Source: Mycolicibacterium sp. CBMA 226 (GTDB taxonomy: Bacteria > Actinomycetota > Actinomycetes > Mycobacteriales > Mycobacteriaceae). Taken from it: a stretch of 64,000 nt of DNA. Each line of letters begins with the position of its first letter. Within the stretch, counting starts at the first letter, position 1. Below, piece after piece: positions 1 through 9,197 of this stretch. The stretch lies in NCBI RefSeq assembly GCF_009729075.1, contig NZ_VTGY01000025.1, positions 62,001-126,000 of the forward strand, written 5' to 3'. Position numbers and translations under genes: made by a program. A model generated the notes under the pieces. It searched no databases. It saw only the letters and a list, made by a program, of their open reading frames with translations, and had not been told where the DNA came from.

Positions 1-1308
1 GCGCCACCGTGCGAACTCGCGACATGCCGTCCGCAGCACCCAGCGGCCCAATTCGCCTGCGAGGTTGATCGATTCGGCGATACCGATGAACGCGCCGGGG
101 GGGAGCAGCCCGCGGGTGGGATGGTCCCAGCGCACGAGCGCTTCGGTGGCAAGCAGTTTCCCGGTGCGCATGTCGATTTCGGGTAGGTAGTTGAGCAGCA
201 GCGCACCGTTCTCGATGACGTCCTGCAGATGCAGCTCGATGTCGTTGCGGTAGGCGGTTTCCAGGGACATCGCTGTGGTGAACACCGCGACGCGATCGCC
301 ACCGGCGGACTTCGCACTCAAGACGGCCTGGTCGGCGCGGCGCAGCAGGTCGGATGAGTTGTCGGAACCCGGAATGCCGGAGGCGACGCCGACACTGACT
401 GCGCGCGTGAGCCGTTCACCGTCGATCCACACCCGCCGCCGCAGCGAGTCCTGGAGCTGGTAGGCCAGTGCCTCGGCTTCGGCAGCGGATATCGGCTCTG
501 CTGGGACGACGACGAACTCGTCGCCGCCGAGCCGGGCGATCACCGTCTTGCTGTCGACACCCTCGGTGAGCCGCTGGGCGAAGATCCGGATGAAGGAGTC
601 ACCTGCACTGTGCCCCAGATAATCATTGATGGCCTTGAGCCGGTCCAGGTCGAAGAACAGGGCGGTCACCGGACCCGGCTGCCCGGCTTGTAAGCGGGCA
701 TCGAGATGGGCGATGAGGGCACGCCGGTTGTGCAATCCGGTGAGGTCGTCGTGCTCGGCGAGGTAGCGCAGCTGCTCCTCGGCGAGCACCCGGGATTGCG
801 CCTGGGTCAACAGCGAAGCGATGGCCTGCAGCGCGTTGATCTCCTCGGTGAGCCATTCGCGGTCGCCGTACTTGATGAAGCCGAGTGCGCCGGTGGTGCG
901 GTCACCGGACACCAAAGGTGTTGCCGCGAGTGATATCTGGGGCGCGTCGCGGTTCGCCTCGATGCGCTGCCGGTAGTCGTCGGGCTCCGGGTCAGGGTGG
1001 ACGATCAGCGGCGCCTTGAGATGCTGGGTTTCTGCGACGACGGGGTCGGCGTCGGCGAAGTAGACGACGCGCGGGGGCTCGGGGTCCGGATTCTCCGGCC
1101 GCCGTGGCCATTCCGCGACGAGTATCGATGCCCCGATCTCGTGATCGTTGCGGCGGAGAAAGCTCGCGTCGACTCCGAAGTAATTGACGAGGATCTCCAG
1201 AACGTCCGTGTACACCTCGGCGTTGTTGGTGGAGTCCGCTGCCATCAACCGCGTCGCGATCTCTGTCACCACGCGATCCAGCGATGGGGGAGATTCGTCG
1301 ATGGGCAT
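1..1308 (-). CDS. GAF-GGDEF-EAL cyclic-di-GMP signalling protein (3' end outside window)
   Basis: The reading frame starts with ATG at 1308 and runs off the left edge, so 436 residues are visible. A GAF-like sensory region fills residues 10-165. A GGDEF diguanylate cyclase domain follows, with the intact signature GGDEF at residues 261-265 (positions 514-528). The frame then enters an EAL phosphodiesterase domain with a TEALVRW motif, cut by the window edge. Such proteins make or hydrolyse cyclic di-GMP. Both the GGDEF and the first EAL motif look intact, so a bifunctional enzyme is possible, but most of the EAL active site cannot be seen. It has no membrane segment in the visible part and is probably cytosolic. 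Confidence 0.9.
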   Translation of the reverse strand, partial: MPIDESPPSLDRVVTEIATRLMAADSTNNAEVYTDVLEILVNYFGVDASFLRRNDHEIGASILVAEWPRRPENPDPEPPRVVYFADADPVVAETQHLKAPLIVHPDPEPDDYRQRIEANRDAPQISLAATPLVSGDRTTGALGFIKYGDREWLTEEINALQAIASLLTQAQSRVLAEEQLRYLAEHDDLTGLHNRRALIAHLDARLQAGQPGPVTALFFDLDRLKAINDYLGHSAGDSFIRIFAQRLTEGVDSKTVIARLGGDEFVVVPAEPISAAEAEALAYQLQDSLRRRVWIDGERLTRAVSVGVASGIPGSDNSSDLLRRADQAVLSAKSAGGDRVAVFTTAMSLETAYRNDIELHLQDVIENGALLLNYLPEIDMRTGKLLATEALVRWDHPTRGLLPPGAFIGIAESINLAGELGRWVLRTACREFARWR

Positions 1309-1607
1309 GAGGCGATCAGCTTAACCCGCACCGACCGCAAAGCGGCGGTCCTGTCACCCGGAATGATGACCCGAACCGGTCCGTCATCAGCCGGCGACCA
1401 ACGTGGTTGATATCTCGTCGATCTCGGGCAGTGCCTTCGTAATCTGCTCGGGCTGAGAATGATTGACCCTGGGCTGTGGTGGCCGGCGCGCGGGCACGGC
1501 ACCCGATCGTGACGGCGGACCAGAATCTGTGCATTGTGCCGGCGCCGCGGAGGCGCTAGAAGTAGTAGCGGTGCGGCCCGCAAGTGGCCGAGTTGAGAGG
1601 GGTAAGC
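1309..1607. other. Intergenic region between divergent GGDEF-EAL and maoC-like genes
   Basis: This gap of about 300 bases separates two divergent genes and should hold both promoters. I see no convincing coding frame, hairpin terminator or long palindrome. A TTGACC hexamer near 1463 is a possible -35 element, without a clear partner. A ribosome binding site, GAGAGG, sits at 1595-1600 just before the hydratase start. Confidence 0.4.
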
Positions 1608-2060
1608 GTGAAAGTCTTCGGCAATCTGGCTGAGTTCGTCGCCGCAGCAGGCAGTGAGCTCGGGCCGGGCGAGTGGACGGAAATCACCCAGGAGCGGGTC
1701 AACCTGTTCGCGGACGCCACCGACGACCATCAATGGATTCACATCGATCCGGAGCGCGCAGCCGCGGGGCCGTTCGGCGGCACAATCGCCCACGGCTTGC
1801 TGACGCTTTCCCTGTTACCGCACTTCACGCACCAGCTGTATCGCGTCGAGAACGTCGCGTTGGCGGTCAATTACGGCTACAACAAGGTGCGATTCATCAC
1901 GCCGGTCAAGGTCGGGGCAAAGGTCCGCGCGCGTGCCGTCATTTCGAAAATCGATCAGCTCGACGGTGCGGTTCAAGCGACGATGACCGTCACAGTCGAG
2001 ATCGAGGGCTCCGACAAACCGGCCGCTGTGGTCGAGTCGATCGTGCGATTCATCGGTTGA
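1608..2060 (+). CDS. MaoC-family (R)-specific enoyl-CoA hydratase, HtdZ/NodN-like
   Basis: This 150-residue protein is a single hotdog-fold MaoC dehydratase. The catalytic hydratase-2 motif is visible in FADATDDHQWIH and in the following PFGGTIAHG segment. It closely resembles mycobacterial HtdZ (the Rv0130 family), which hydrates trans-2-enoyl-CoA to (R)-3-hydroxyacyl-CoA. The GTG start at 1608 is chosen because GAGAGG lies 7 bases upstream; an in-frame GTG at 1584 has no such site. It is followed convergently by an acyl-CoA dehydrogenase gene. It could supply the hydratase step missing from the beta-oxidation cassette at 2-8.7 kb, which is an inference. Confidence 0.88.
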   Translation: MKVFGNLAEFVAAAGSELGPGEWTEITQERVNLFADATDDHQWIHIDPERAAAGPFGGTIAHGLLTLSLLPHFTHQLYRVENVALAVNYGYNKVRFITPVKVGAKVRARAVISKIDQLDGAVQATMTVTVEIEGSDKPAAVVESIVRFIG

Positions 2061-2073
2061 TCGCCGGACGTGG

Positions 2074-3270
2074 TCAGCGTGTCGAGGCCGTGCGCTGCGC
2101 GGCCTTCACCAGTCCACCGCCGATGATCAGCCGCTGGATCTCGCTGGTGCCCTCGTACAGCCGCAGCAGCCGAACGTCGCGGTAGATCCGTTCGACGGGT
2201 ACGTCGCGCATGTACCCGCTACCGCCGTGCACCTGCACCGCCAGGTCGGCGACCTTGCCCACCATCTCGGTACAGAACAGCTTCGCGGCGGACGGCGCGA
2301 TGCGACGGTCCGCGCCGCTGACCCACATTTGCGCAGCGTCGCGGACGAGGGCCCGGCCGGCCATGACACCGGCCTGCATGTCGGCGAGCATGGCCTGCAC
2401 CAACTGGAATTCCCCGATTGCGGTACCGCCCTGGGTGGCGGTCGCGGCGTACGCCACCGATTCGTCGAGGGCACGTTGTGCCGCGCCCACCGCCACCGCG
2501 GCGATGTGCACCCGGCCGCGGGCCAATGACGTCAGCGCGGCGCGGTAGCCGATGTCCTCGTTCCCGCCGATGAGGGCGTCGGGACCGACGCGCACGTCGT
2601 CGAACGTGACGTCGGAGGTCCATGCCCCCTCTTGGCCCATCTTGGCGTCTTTCGGTCCCACCACGACGCCAGGGGCGTCGGCGGGCACCAGGAACACGGC
2701 GATACCGGGCCCGTCGGCATCGGCCGGCCGGGTGCGCGCGAACACCACGAAAAGGTTTGCGGTCGGTGCTTTGGTGATGAATCGCTTGTGGCCGCTGATG
2801 ATCCAGTCGTCCCCGTCGCGGACCGCCTTGGTGCGCAGGCCCGCCGGGTTCGAGCCGGCGCCGGACTCGGTCAGCGCGAACGACGCGACGCAGTCGCCGC
2901 TGGCGATCTGCTCCAGCCAGCGCTCCTTCTGCGTGTCGGTGCCGAACGCGACCAGCACCTGCCCGGCGATGCCGTTGTTCGTACCGAACATCGACCGCAC
3001 GGCCAGGGTGGTGTAGCCCAGCTCCATCGCCATCTCGACGTCCTGGACGAGATTCAGGCCCAGACCACCCCATTCCTGCGGGATGGCATAGCCGAACAGC
3101 CCCATGTCCTTGGCCTGGTCGCGGACGTCGTCGGGCACCCGGTTGTCGTTCATGATCTCCAGCTCGCGCGGCACGACCGCGGTCCGGACGAACTGGCGGG
3201 TCGCGTCGAGGATGTCGCGGAAATCCTGATCGCTGACTTCTGCGGCGGGTGCACCGGTGGGTTCGGCCAT
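2074..3270 (-). CDS. Acyl-CoA dehydrogenase (FadE family)
   Basis: The 398-residue product has the full acyl-CoA dehydrogenase fold: an N-terminal helical domain, a middle beta domain with the FALTESGAGSN segment, and a C-terminal helical domain ending in RLYEGTSEIQR, which carries the catalytic glutamate of this family. It oxidises an acyl-CoA to a 2-enoyl-CoA with FAD. The start at 3270 is preferred over 3327 because AAGGAG lies 9 bases upstream. It diverges from the SDR-thiolase-FadE-GntR operon and probably shares its regulation. The substrate chain cannot be told from sequence. Confidence 0.92.
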   Translation of the reverse strand: MAEPTGAPAAEVSDQDFRDILDATRQFVRTAVVPRELEIMNDNRVPDDVRDQAKDMGLFGYAIPQEWGGLGLNLVQDVEMAMELGYTTLAVRSMFGTNNGIAGQVLVAFGTDTQKERWLEQIASGDCVASFALTESGAGSNPAGLRTKAVRDGDDWIISGHKRFITKAPTANLFVVFARTRPADADGPGIAVFLVPADAPGVVVGPKDAKMGQEGAWTSDVTFDDVRVGPDALIGGNEDIGYRAALTSLARGRVHIAAVAVGAAQRALDESVAYAATATQGGTAIGEFQLVQAMLADMQAGVMAGRALVRDAAQMWVSGADRRIAPSAAKLFCTEMVGKVADLAVQVHGGSGYMRDVPVERIYRDVRLLRLYEGTSEIQRLIIGGGLVKAAQRTASTR

Positions 3271-3395
3271 GTCGGGGTCTCCTTGGGCAACACGGGGGCG
3301 CTTCTGGTTTGATGCAAGAAATATCATATTTTATGTATGCATCCGGCCGCCGACGCCCGGGGCCGGCTCAGCTGATCGAGAGGGAGTGGACGACC
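3271..3395. promoter_or_regulatory. Divergent promoter region of the FadE / SDR-thiolase cassette
   Basis: This short gap drives two divergent units. Its core around 3310-3345 is strikingly AT-rich for this genome and contains inverted GATGCA and TGCATC half-sites flanking an AT-rich centre (about 3310-3342). That is a plausible operator for the FCD-type GntR regulator encoded at 6528, but the link is inferred. A good ribosome binding site, AGGGAG, lies at 3381-3386 before the SDR start. Confidence 0.4.
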
Positions 3396-4133
3396 ATGCC
3401 GCTGCTTGACGGACGTATCGCGGTGATCACCGGTGGTGCCCAGGGAATCGGATACGCCATCGCGGAACGATTCATCGCCGAAGGCGCCCGCGTTGTGATC
3501 GGTGACCTGAATCTCGACGCGACCGAGGCGGCCGTCGCCAAGCTCGGTGGCGCCGACGTGGCCAGGGCCGTCCGGTGCGATGTGACCTCCGCCGATGACG
3601 TGCAGGCACTGATCGATGCCGCGGTCGCCTGGGGTGGGCTCGACATCATGGTCAACAACGCCGGCATCACCCGCGACGCCACCATGCGCAAGATGACCGA
3701 GGAGCAGTTCGATCAGGTCATCGATGTGCACCTGAAAGGCTGTTGGAACGGCACCCGCCTGGCGGCCAATGTCATGCGGGAGGCGAAAAGCGGTGCCATC
3801 ATCAATATTTCGTCGATCTCGGGCAAGGTCGGCCTCGTCGGCCAGACCAACTACTCGGCGGCCAAGGCGGGCATCGTCGGCCTGACCAAGGCGGCCGCCA
3901 AGGAGATCGCCCATCTCGGGGTCCGCGTCAACGCCGTGCAGCCGGGATTGATCCGGTCCGCGATGACCGAAGCCATGCCACAACGGATCTGGGACCAGAA
4001 GCTGGCGGAGATCCCGATGGGGCGGGCGGCCGAACCCAGCGAGGTGGCGTCGGTGGTCACATTCCTGGCCTCGGACATGTCGTCGTACATGACGGGCTGC
4101 GTGCTGGAAATCACCGGAGGACGGCACATCTAG
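3396..4133 (+). CDS. FabG-like 3-oxoacyl reductase / 3-hydroxyacyl-CoA dehydrogenase (SDR)
   Basis: This is a classical short-chain dehydrogenase of 245 residues. The Rossmann glycine motif (TGGAQGIG) is at residues 12-19, NNAG follows in the middle, and the catalytic Ser and YSAAK are present. FabG-like SDRs interconvert 3-hydroxyacyl and 3-oxoacyl thioesters with NAD(P)H. The start at 3396 has AGGGAG 9 bases upstream. The stop codon is immediately followed by the thiolase ATG, so the two are translationally linked. In this setting it most likely oxidises the 3-hydroxyacyl-CoA intermediate in beta-oxidation. Confidence 0.9.
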   Translation: MPLLDGRIAVITGGAQGIGYAIAERFIAEGARVVIGDLNLDATEAAVAKLGGADVARAVRCDVTSADDVQALIDAAVAWGGLDIMVNNAGITRDATMRKMTEEQFDQVIDVHLKGCWNGTRLAANVMREAKSGAIINISSISGKVGLVGQTNYSAAKAGIVGLTKAAAKEIAHLGVRVNAVQPGLIRSAMTEAMPQRIWDQKLAEIPMGRAAEPSEVASVVTFLASDMSSYMTGCVLEITGGRHI

Positions 4134-5354
4134 ATGGCCGCTACCAGTCCTGTCATCTGCGCGCCGGTACGCACCCCCATCGGCCGCTACGGCGGCATGT
4201 TCAAGTCCCTGACCGCGGTCGAGCTCGGGGTCGCGGCGCTGCAGGGCCTGTTGCAGCGCACCGGGATTCCGGTCGACGCGGTGCAAGACGTCATTCTCGG
4301 GCACTGTTACCCGTCGAGTGAGGCTCCGGCGATCGGCCGCGTGGTGGCGCTCGACGCCGGCTTGCCCGTCACGGTGCCCGGCATGCAGGTCGACCGGCGC
4401 TGCGGGTCGGGACTGCAGGCCGTCATCCAGGCCTGCATGCAGGTGGCCAGTGGCGCAAACGATCTCGTCGTCGCCGGCGGTGCGGAATCGATGAGCAATG
4501 TCGCCTTCCATTCCACCGATATGCGGTGGGGTGGCTCCCGCGGCGGCATCACCGTGCATGACGGATTGGCCCGCGGGCGGACCACCGCCGGTGGCAAGAA
4601 CCATCCGGTGCCGGGCGGCATGCTCGAGACCGCCGAGAACCTGCGCCGCCAGTATGCGATCTCCCGCGTGGAACAGGATGCGTTGGCGGTGCGGTCGCAC
4701 CAGAAAGCCGTTGCGGCGCAACGCAGTGGAGTGCTGGCCGACGAGATCGTGCCGGTGACCGTCACTTCCCGTACCGGTGCCGACGTGGTCGACACCGACG
4801 AGCATCCCCGCGCCGACACCACCGTCGAAGCCCTCGGCAAGCTCAAACCCATTCTGGGCAAGGGTGATCCGGATGCCACCGTGACGGCGGGCAACTCCAG
4901 CGGACAGAACGACGCGGCGTCGATGTGCATCGTGGCCACGCCGGAGCGCGCGGCGGAGCTCGGACTCCAGCCCCTGGTGCGGTTGGTGTCGTGGGGTGTG
5001 GCCGGTGTGCCGCCGAACATCATGGGCATCGGCCCGGTCCCGGCCACCGAGGTGGCGCTGGCCAAAGCCGGTCTGGCGCTTGCCGATATCGATCTGATCG
5101 AGCTCAACGAGGCATTCGCCGCCCAGGCGCTGGCCTGCACCCGGGAATGGAAGTTCACCGACGGTGACTGGGAGCGCACGAACGTGCGCGGGTCGGGTAT
5201 CTCGCTCGGCCATCCCGTCGGCGCGACCGGCGGCCGGATGCTCGCGACCCTGGCACGCGAACTGCACCTGCGGGATGCCCGCTACGGGCTGGAGACCATG
5301 TGCATCGGAGGCGGCCAGGGGTTGGCTGCCGTATTCGAACGGACCACCCCATGA
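4134..5354 (+). CDS. Acetyl-CoA acyltransferase (thiolase)
   Basis: The 406-residue product is a complete thiolase. The nucleophilic cysteine is C90 in DRRCGSG. NEAFA, the GHPVGATG histidine box and the C-terminal CIGGGQG cysteine are all present. Thiolases cleave 3-oxoacyl-CoA with CoA to acetyl-CoA and a shortened acyl-CoA, or run in reverse. The gene begins directly after the SDR stop codon and its own stop overlaps the ATG of the next acyl-CoA dehydrogenase (ATGA at 5351). The operon context favours degradation. Confidence 0.93.
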   Translation: MAATSPVICAPVRTPIGRYGGMFKSLTAVELGVAALQGLLQRTGIPVDAVQDVILGHCYPSSEAPAIGRVVALDAGLPVTVPGMQVDRRCGSGLQAVIQACMQVASGANDLVVAGGAESMSNVAFHSTDMRWGGSRGGITVHDGLARGRTTAGGKNHPVPGGMLETAENLRRQYAISRVEQDALAVRSHQKAVAAQRSGVLADEIVPVTVTSRTGADVVDTDEHPRADTTVEALGKLKPILGKGDPDATVTAGNSSGQNDAASMCIVATPERAAELGLQPLVRLVSWGVAGVPPNIMGIGPVPATEVALAKAGLALADIDLIELNEAFAAQALACTREWKFTDGDWERTNVRGSGISLGHPVGATGGRMLATLARELHLRDARYGLETMCIGGGQGLAAVFERTTP

Positions 5355-6544
5355 CACGTCTCGCCCAGACCGCCGGCCTCACCGAGATGCAGCGCGAAAT
5401 CGTTGCCACCGTAAGACAATTCGTCGACCGGGAGATCATCCCGGTGGCCCAGGAACTGGAGCACTCGGACTCCTACCCGCAGGCCATCGTCGATCAGATG
5501 AAAGACCTGGGCCTGTTCGGCCTGATGATCCCGCAGGAGTACGGCGGGCTCGGAGAGACGCTGCTGACGTACGCGCTGTGCGTCGAGGAACTGGCCCGCG
5601 GGTGGATGAGCATCTCGGGCGTCATCAACACGCACTTCATCGTCGCCTACATGATCCGCCAGCACGGCACCGCCGAGCAGAAGCAGCGTTACCTGCCACG
5701 GATGGCGACCGGTGAGGTGCGCGGCGCGTTCTCGATGTCGGAGCCGGAACTCGGCTCGGATGTCGCCGCGATCCGCACCCGGGGAATCCGTGCCGCCGAC
5801 GGTGGCTACACCATCACCGGCCAGAAGATGTGGCTGACCAACGGCGGCAGCTCGACATTGGTCGCGGCGCTGGTGAAAACCGATGAGGGGGCGGACAAAC
5901 CGCACCGCAACCTGACGGCGTTCCTGGTCGAGAAGCCGACCGGTTTCGGCGAGGTCAAACCCGGCCTGACCATCCCGGGTAAGATCGACAAGCTGGGCTA
6001 CAAGGGCATCGACACCACCGAGCTCATCTTCGACGGATACCACGCCGCTGCCGACGATGTCCTGGGCGACAAGCCCGGCGAGGGCTTCTTCCAGATGATG
6101 GACGGCATCGAAGTCGGACGGGTCAACGTGTCTGCGCGCGCCTGCGGTGTCGGCGTCCGGGCCTTCGAGTTGGCAGTGCGCTACGCCCAACAACGGGAGA
6201 CGTTCGGAAAGCCGATCGCCGACCATCAGGCCATCGCCTTCCAGCTCGCCGAGATGGCCACCAAAGTCGAAGCGGCACATCTGATGATGGTCAATGCGGC
6301 CCGGCTCAAGGACTCGGGCGAGCGCAACGACGTCGCGGCCGGGATGGCCAAATACCTTGCCAGTGAGTTCTGTTCGGAAGTCACCCAGCAGAGCTTCCGG
6401 ATCCACGGCGGCTACGGCTACTCGAAGGAATACGAGATCGAACGCCTCATGCGGGACGCGCCGTTCCTGCTGATCGGCGAGGGCACCAGCGAGATCCAGA
6501 AGACCATCATCAGCAAGAACCTGCTCCATGAATACCGCATCTGA
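5351..6544 (+). CDS. Acyl-CoA dehydrogenase (FadE family)
   Basis: The 397-residue enzyme has all three acyl-CoA dehydrogenase domains, with FSMSEPELGSD in the FAD/substrate region and GEGTSEIQ at the C-terminus carrying the expected catalytic glutamate. The start at 5351 overlaps the thiolase stop codon. The sequence resembles FadE members acting on short or branched acyl-CoAs, but the substrate is not fixed by the sequence. Its 3' end overlaps the first codons of the GntR regulator gene, so regulator and enzymes are co-expressed. Confidence 0.92.
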   Translation: MTRLAQTAGLTEMQREIVATVRQFVDREIIPVAQELEHSDSYPQAIVDQMKDLGLFGLMIPQEYGGLGETLLTYALCVEELARGWMSISGVINTHFIVAYMIRQHGTAEQKQRYLPRMATGEVRGAFSMSEPELGSDVAAIRTRGIRAADGGYTITGQKMWLTNGGSSTLVAALVKTDEGADKPHRNLTAFLVEKPTGFGEVKPGLTIPGKIDKLGYKGIDTTELIFDGYHAAADDVLGDKPGEGFFQMMDGIEVGRVNVSARACGVGVRAFELAVRYAQQRETFGKPIADHQAIAFQLAEMATKVEAAHLMMVNAARLKDSGERNDVAAGMAKYLASEFCSEVTQQSFRIHGGYGYSKEYEIERLMRDAPFLLIGEGTSEIQKTIISKNLLHEYRI

Positions 6545-7220
6545 ACCTCAATTCGCCGCGCCCGCACAGCTTTCCCACGACGTGGCGCGCTACGTCCGCC
6601 GCCGGATCTTCAGCGGCGCGTTCCCGGCGGGGGAGTACCTGCGGCTGGACCAGCTGGCCACCGAACTGGGCGTCAGCGTCACCCCGGTCCGTGAGGCGCT
6701 GCTGAACCTGCGGGCCGAAGGGCTGCTGGTGCAGCATCCCCGGCGCGGCTTCATGGTGCTGGAGGTGACCGCCCGCGACGTGTCCGACGTCGCCATGGTG
6801 CAGGCGTTCGTCGGTGGTGAACTGGCGGCCCGGGCCGCGGAGAACATCACTGCCGAGCAGGTCGCCGAGCTCACCCGCATCCAGGACGCGCTGGAGCACG
6901 CGTACCAGCACACCGATGTCGACCGCATGGTGCAGCTCAACCATGAATTCCACCGGCTGATCAACGTGGTCGCCGATTCACCCAAGCTGACCCAATTCAT
7001 GTCGGGGATAACCCGTTACGCACCGGAGGCGGTGTTCCCGACGCTCGAGGGCTGGCCGGATCTGTCGATCCGGGACCACCGCCGGGTGATCGCCGCGCTG
7101 CAGGCCGGTGACAGCGTTGCGGCCCGGACGGCGATGGCCGAGCACTTCGAAGTCGGCGTCGCACCGCTGACCGAGCATTTGTCGGAACGCGGTGTGATTC
7201 GCGAGGGCAAAGGCCATTGA
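6528..7220 (+). CDS. GntR-family regulator with FCD ligand-binding domain
   Basis: The 230-residue protein has an N-terminal winged helix (about residues 10-75, with LATELGVSVTPVREALLNLRAEGL typical of GntR helices split across the recognition helix) and a C-terminal all-helical FCD domain whose acidic and histidine residues normally bind a metal and a carboxylate effector. It overlaps the preceding acyl-CoA dehydrogenase gene by 17 bases. It probably senses an organic acid or acyl-CoA from the pathway and controls the divergent promoters at 3271-3395 and perhaps that of the transporter at 7365. Confidence 0.9.
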   Translation: MNTASEPQFAAPAQLSHDVARYVRRRIFSGAFPAGEYLRLDQLATELGVSVTPVREALLNLRAEGLLVQHPRRGFMVLEVTARDVSDVAMVQAFVGGELAARAAENITAEQVAELTRIQDALEHAYQHTDVDRMVQLNHEFHRLINVVADSPKLTQFMSGITRYAPEAVFPTLEGWPDLSIRDHRRVIAALQAGDSVAARTAMAEHFEVGVAPLTEHLSERGVIREGKGH

Positions 7221-7364
7221 GCCGGTGTCGTCCGAGGGTACGGTCTGTATGAATCTGTGAATCGTGCAAGGAAAACGGCGCTGTAGCCGGATCCCATTCC
7301 TTACCGTCGGTTCGCCGCGATGATGTGCCCACACCCGATTCGTTGCCGACCGTTGGAGAGCAGC

Positions 7365-8708
7365 ATGACCGCATTGACCGAGGACACGCCGACACCGTCG
7401 GGCGGCGCAGCGACCCGTCGCGCGATCTGGAACACCATCCGGGGGTCGTCGGGCAACCTCGTCGAGTGGTACGACGTCTACGTCTACACCGTCTTCGCCA
7501 CGTACTTCGAAAACCAGTTCTTCGACAAGGCCGACCAGAATTCGACGATCTACGTGTACGCGATCTTCGCGGTCACGTTCATCACCCGGCCGATCGGATC
7601 GTGGTTCTTCGGCCGCTTCGCCGACCGCCGGGGCCGTCGCGCCGCACTGCTGATCAGTGTTTCGCTGATGGCCGCCTGCTCGATGGTGATCGCCCTGGTT
7701 CCGTCGCGGGCCAGCATCGGCGTCGCGGCGCCGATCGTCCTGATCATCTGCCGGCTGGTGCAGGGGTTCGCCACCGGCGGCGAGTACGGCACCTCCGCGA
7801 CCTACATGTCGGAGGCGGCGACCAGGGAACGCCGCGGGTTCTTCTCGTCGTTCCAGTACGTGACCCTGGTCGGCGGGCACGTCCTCGCCCAATTCACCCT
7901 GCTCATCATCCTCACGGCACTCAGCACCGCGCAGGTGAGCGAATTCGGTTGGCGCATAGGCTTTGCGGTCGGCGGTGTCGCGGCGGTGGTGGTGTTCTGG
8001 CTGCGGCGCAGCATGGACGAATCGCTCTCCACGGAGACCCTCAAGGCGGTCCAGGAGGGCAAGGAGCCGCATGCCGGTTCGATGCGTGAACTGTTCGTGC
8101 GGTACTGGAAGCCATTGCTGCTGTGCTTCCTGATCACGCTCGGCGGCACCGTCGCTTTCTACACGTACAGCGTCAATGCGCCGGCGATCGTCAAGGCGAC
8201 CTACAAGAACCAACCGATGACCGCGACATGGGTCAACCTGCTCGGGCTGATTTTCCTGATGCTGATCCAGCCGATCGGCGGAATCCTCAGCGACCGCGTG
8301 GGCCGCAAACCCCTACTGCTGGGGTTCGGATTCGGCGGGCTGGTCTACACGTACGTCCTCATCACCTACCTGCCACAGACGCACTCTCCGATCATGTCGT
8401 TTTTGCTGGTGGCCGTCGCGTACGTCATTCTCACCGGATACACCTCGATCAATGCGCTGGTGAAGTCCGAACTGTTCCCTGCCCACGTGCGGGCGCTGGG
8501 CGTCGGAGTCGGCTATGCGCTGGCCAATTCGATCTTCGGCGGCACCGCGCCCCTGATCTACCAGGCCCTCAAGGCCCGCGGCGACGTACCGCTGTTCATC
8601 GTGTACGTCACCGTCTGTATCGGACTGTCGCTGCTGGTGTATCTGTTCTGCCTGAAGAACAAGTCCGACACCTACCTCGACCACGAGCAGGGCAGCGCCT
8701 ACCGCTGA
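7365..8708 (+). CDS. MHS-family MFS importer (metabolite:H+ symporter)
   Basis: The 447-residue protein has about 12 hydrophobic helices and the MFS loop motif GRFADRRGRRAALL after helix 2. A LVEWYDVYVYT segment in helix 1 is typical of the metabolite:H+ symporter family (alpha-ketoglutarate, shikimate and proline/betaine carriers). The start at 7365 is chosen for GGAGAG about 7 bases upstream rather than the earlier ATG at 7320. It follows the GntR gene in the same direction after 144 bases and probably imports the carboxylate degraded by the preceding enzymes. Confidence 0.88.
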   Translation: MTALTEDTPTPSGGAATRRAIWNTIRGSSGNLVEWYDVYVYTVFATYFENQFFDKADQNSTIYVYAIFAVTFITRPIGSWFFGRFADRRGRRAALLISVSLMAACSMVIALVPSRASIGVAAPIVLIICRLVQGFATGGEYGTSATYMSEAATRERRGFFSSFQYVTLVGGHVLAQFTLLIILTALSTAQVSEFGWRIGFAVGGVAAVVVFWLRRSMDESLSTETLKAVQEGKEPHAGSMRELFVRYWKPLLLCFLITLGGTVAFYTYSVNAPAIVKATYKNQPMTATWVNLLGLIFLMLIQPIGGILSDRVGRKPLLLGFGFGGLVYTYVLITYLPQTHSPIMSFLLVAVAYVILTGYTSINALVKSELFPAHVRALGVGVGYALANSIFGGTAPLIYQALKARGDVPLFIVYVTVCIGLSLLVYLFCLKNKSDTYLDHEQGSAYR

Positions 8709-8740
8709 CGGCTCTCCGGGTTGCGCGCTCGGCCTCCTGA

Positions 8741-9184
8741 TCAGCCCAGCGGGTCGAACCGGAAGACCGCGAGTCTGCCTGCCAGCGACTCGAATTCGTC
8801 GGGCGTGCCCTCGGTGACCATGCCCGAACTCTTGGCGAATTTCACGCCGACGGGCACCTGCACCGGGAACTCACGCAGCACCGGCCGCGCCTCGTCGACC
8901 GACAGTTCGGTGATCTTCACCGGTCGGGACCTACGGCCCCGCGTCAACGTACCGGTGCCGGCGGCACGTGCGTTGAGGGCCCAGTGCGCGCCCGGGTAGC
9001 CGGCGACGGCGTACATCTCGCCGTGCACGACGAACGGCGTCATCGGGGTGCTCCGCGGCGTGCCGGTCTTGCGGCCCGGCACCGTCAGCACCATTGCGGG
9101 GCCGACGGGGATGCCGAGTTTCCCGACGGCGACGACGAGTTTGTTCATTGGCTTGAGGTAGCGCGGCGGTCGTGGATCAGACAT
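8741..9184 (-). CDS. Deazaflavin (F420)-dependent nitroreductase-family protein, Ddn-like
   Basis: The 147-residue protein carries the signature of the F420H2-dependent reductase (Ddn/DUF385) family: PGRKTGTPRSTP followed by YAVAGYPGAHWALNARAAG. Members use F420H2 to reduce quinones or nitro compounds and are abundant in mycobacteria. It starts 13 bases downstream of the NmrA-like stop codon and is probably cotranscribed with it from the ECF-type promoter described at 10070-10095. The substrate is unknown. Confidence 0.87.
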   Translation of the reverse strand: MSDPRPPRYLKPMNKLVVAVGKLGIPVGPAMVLTVPGRKTGTPRSTPMTPFVVHGEMYAVAGYPGAHWALNARAAGTGTLTRGRRSRPVKITELSVDEARPVLREFPVQVPVGVKFAKSSGMVTEGTPDEFESLAGRLAVFRFDPLG

Positions 9185-9197
9185 GGGTGGTCTCCAG

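Noticed and set aside
3324..5357. Open frame of about 680 codons antisense to the SDR and thiolase genes
   Set aside because: Composition is rich in Arg, Gly and His with no domain; it mirrors real genes on the other strand.
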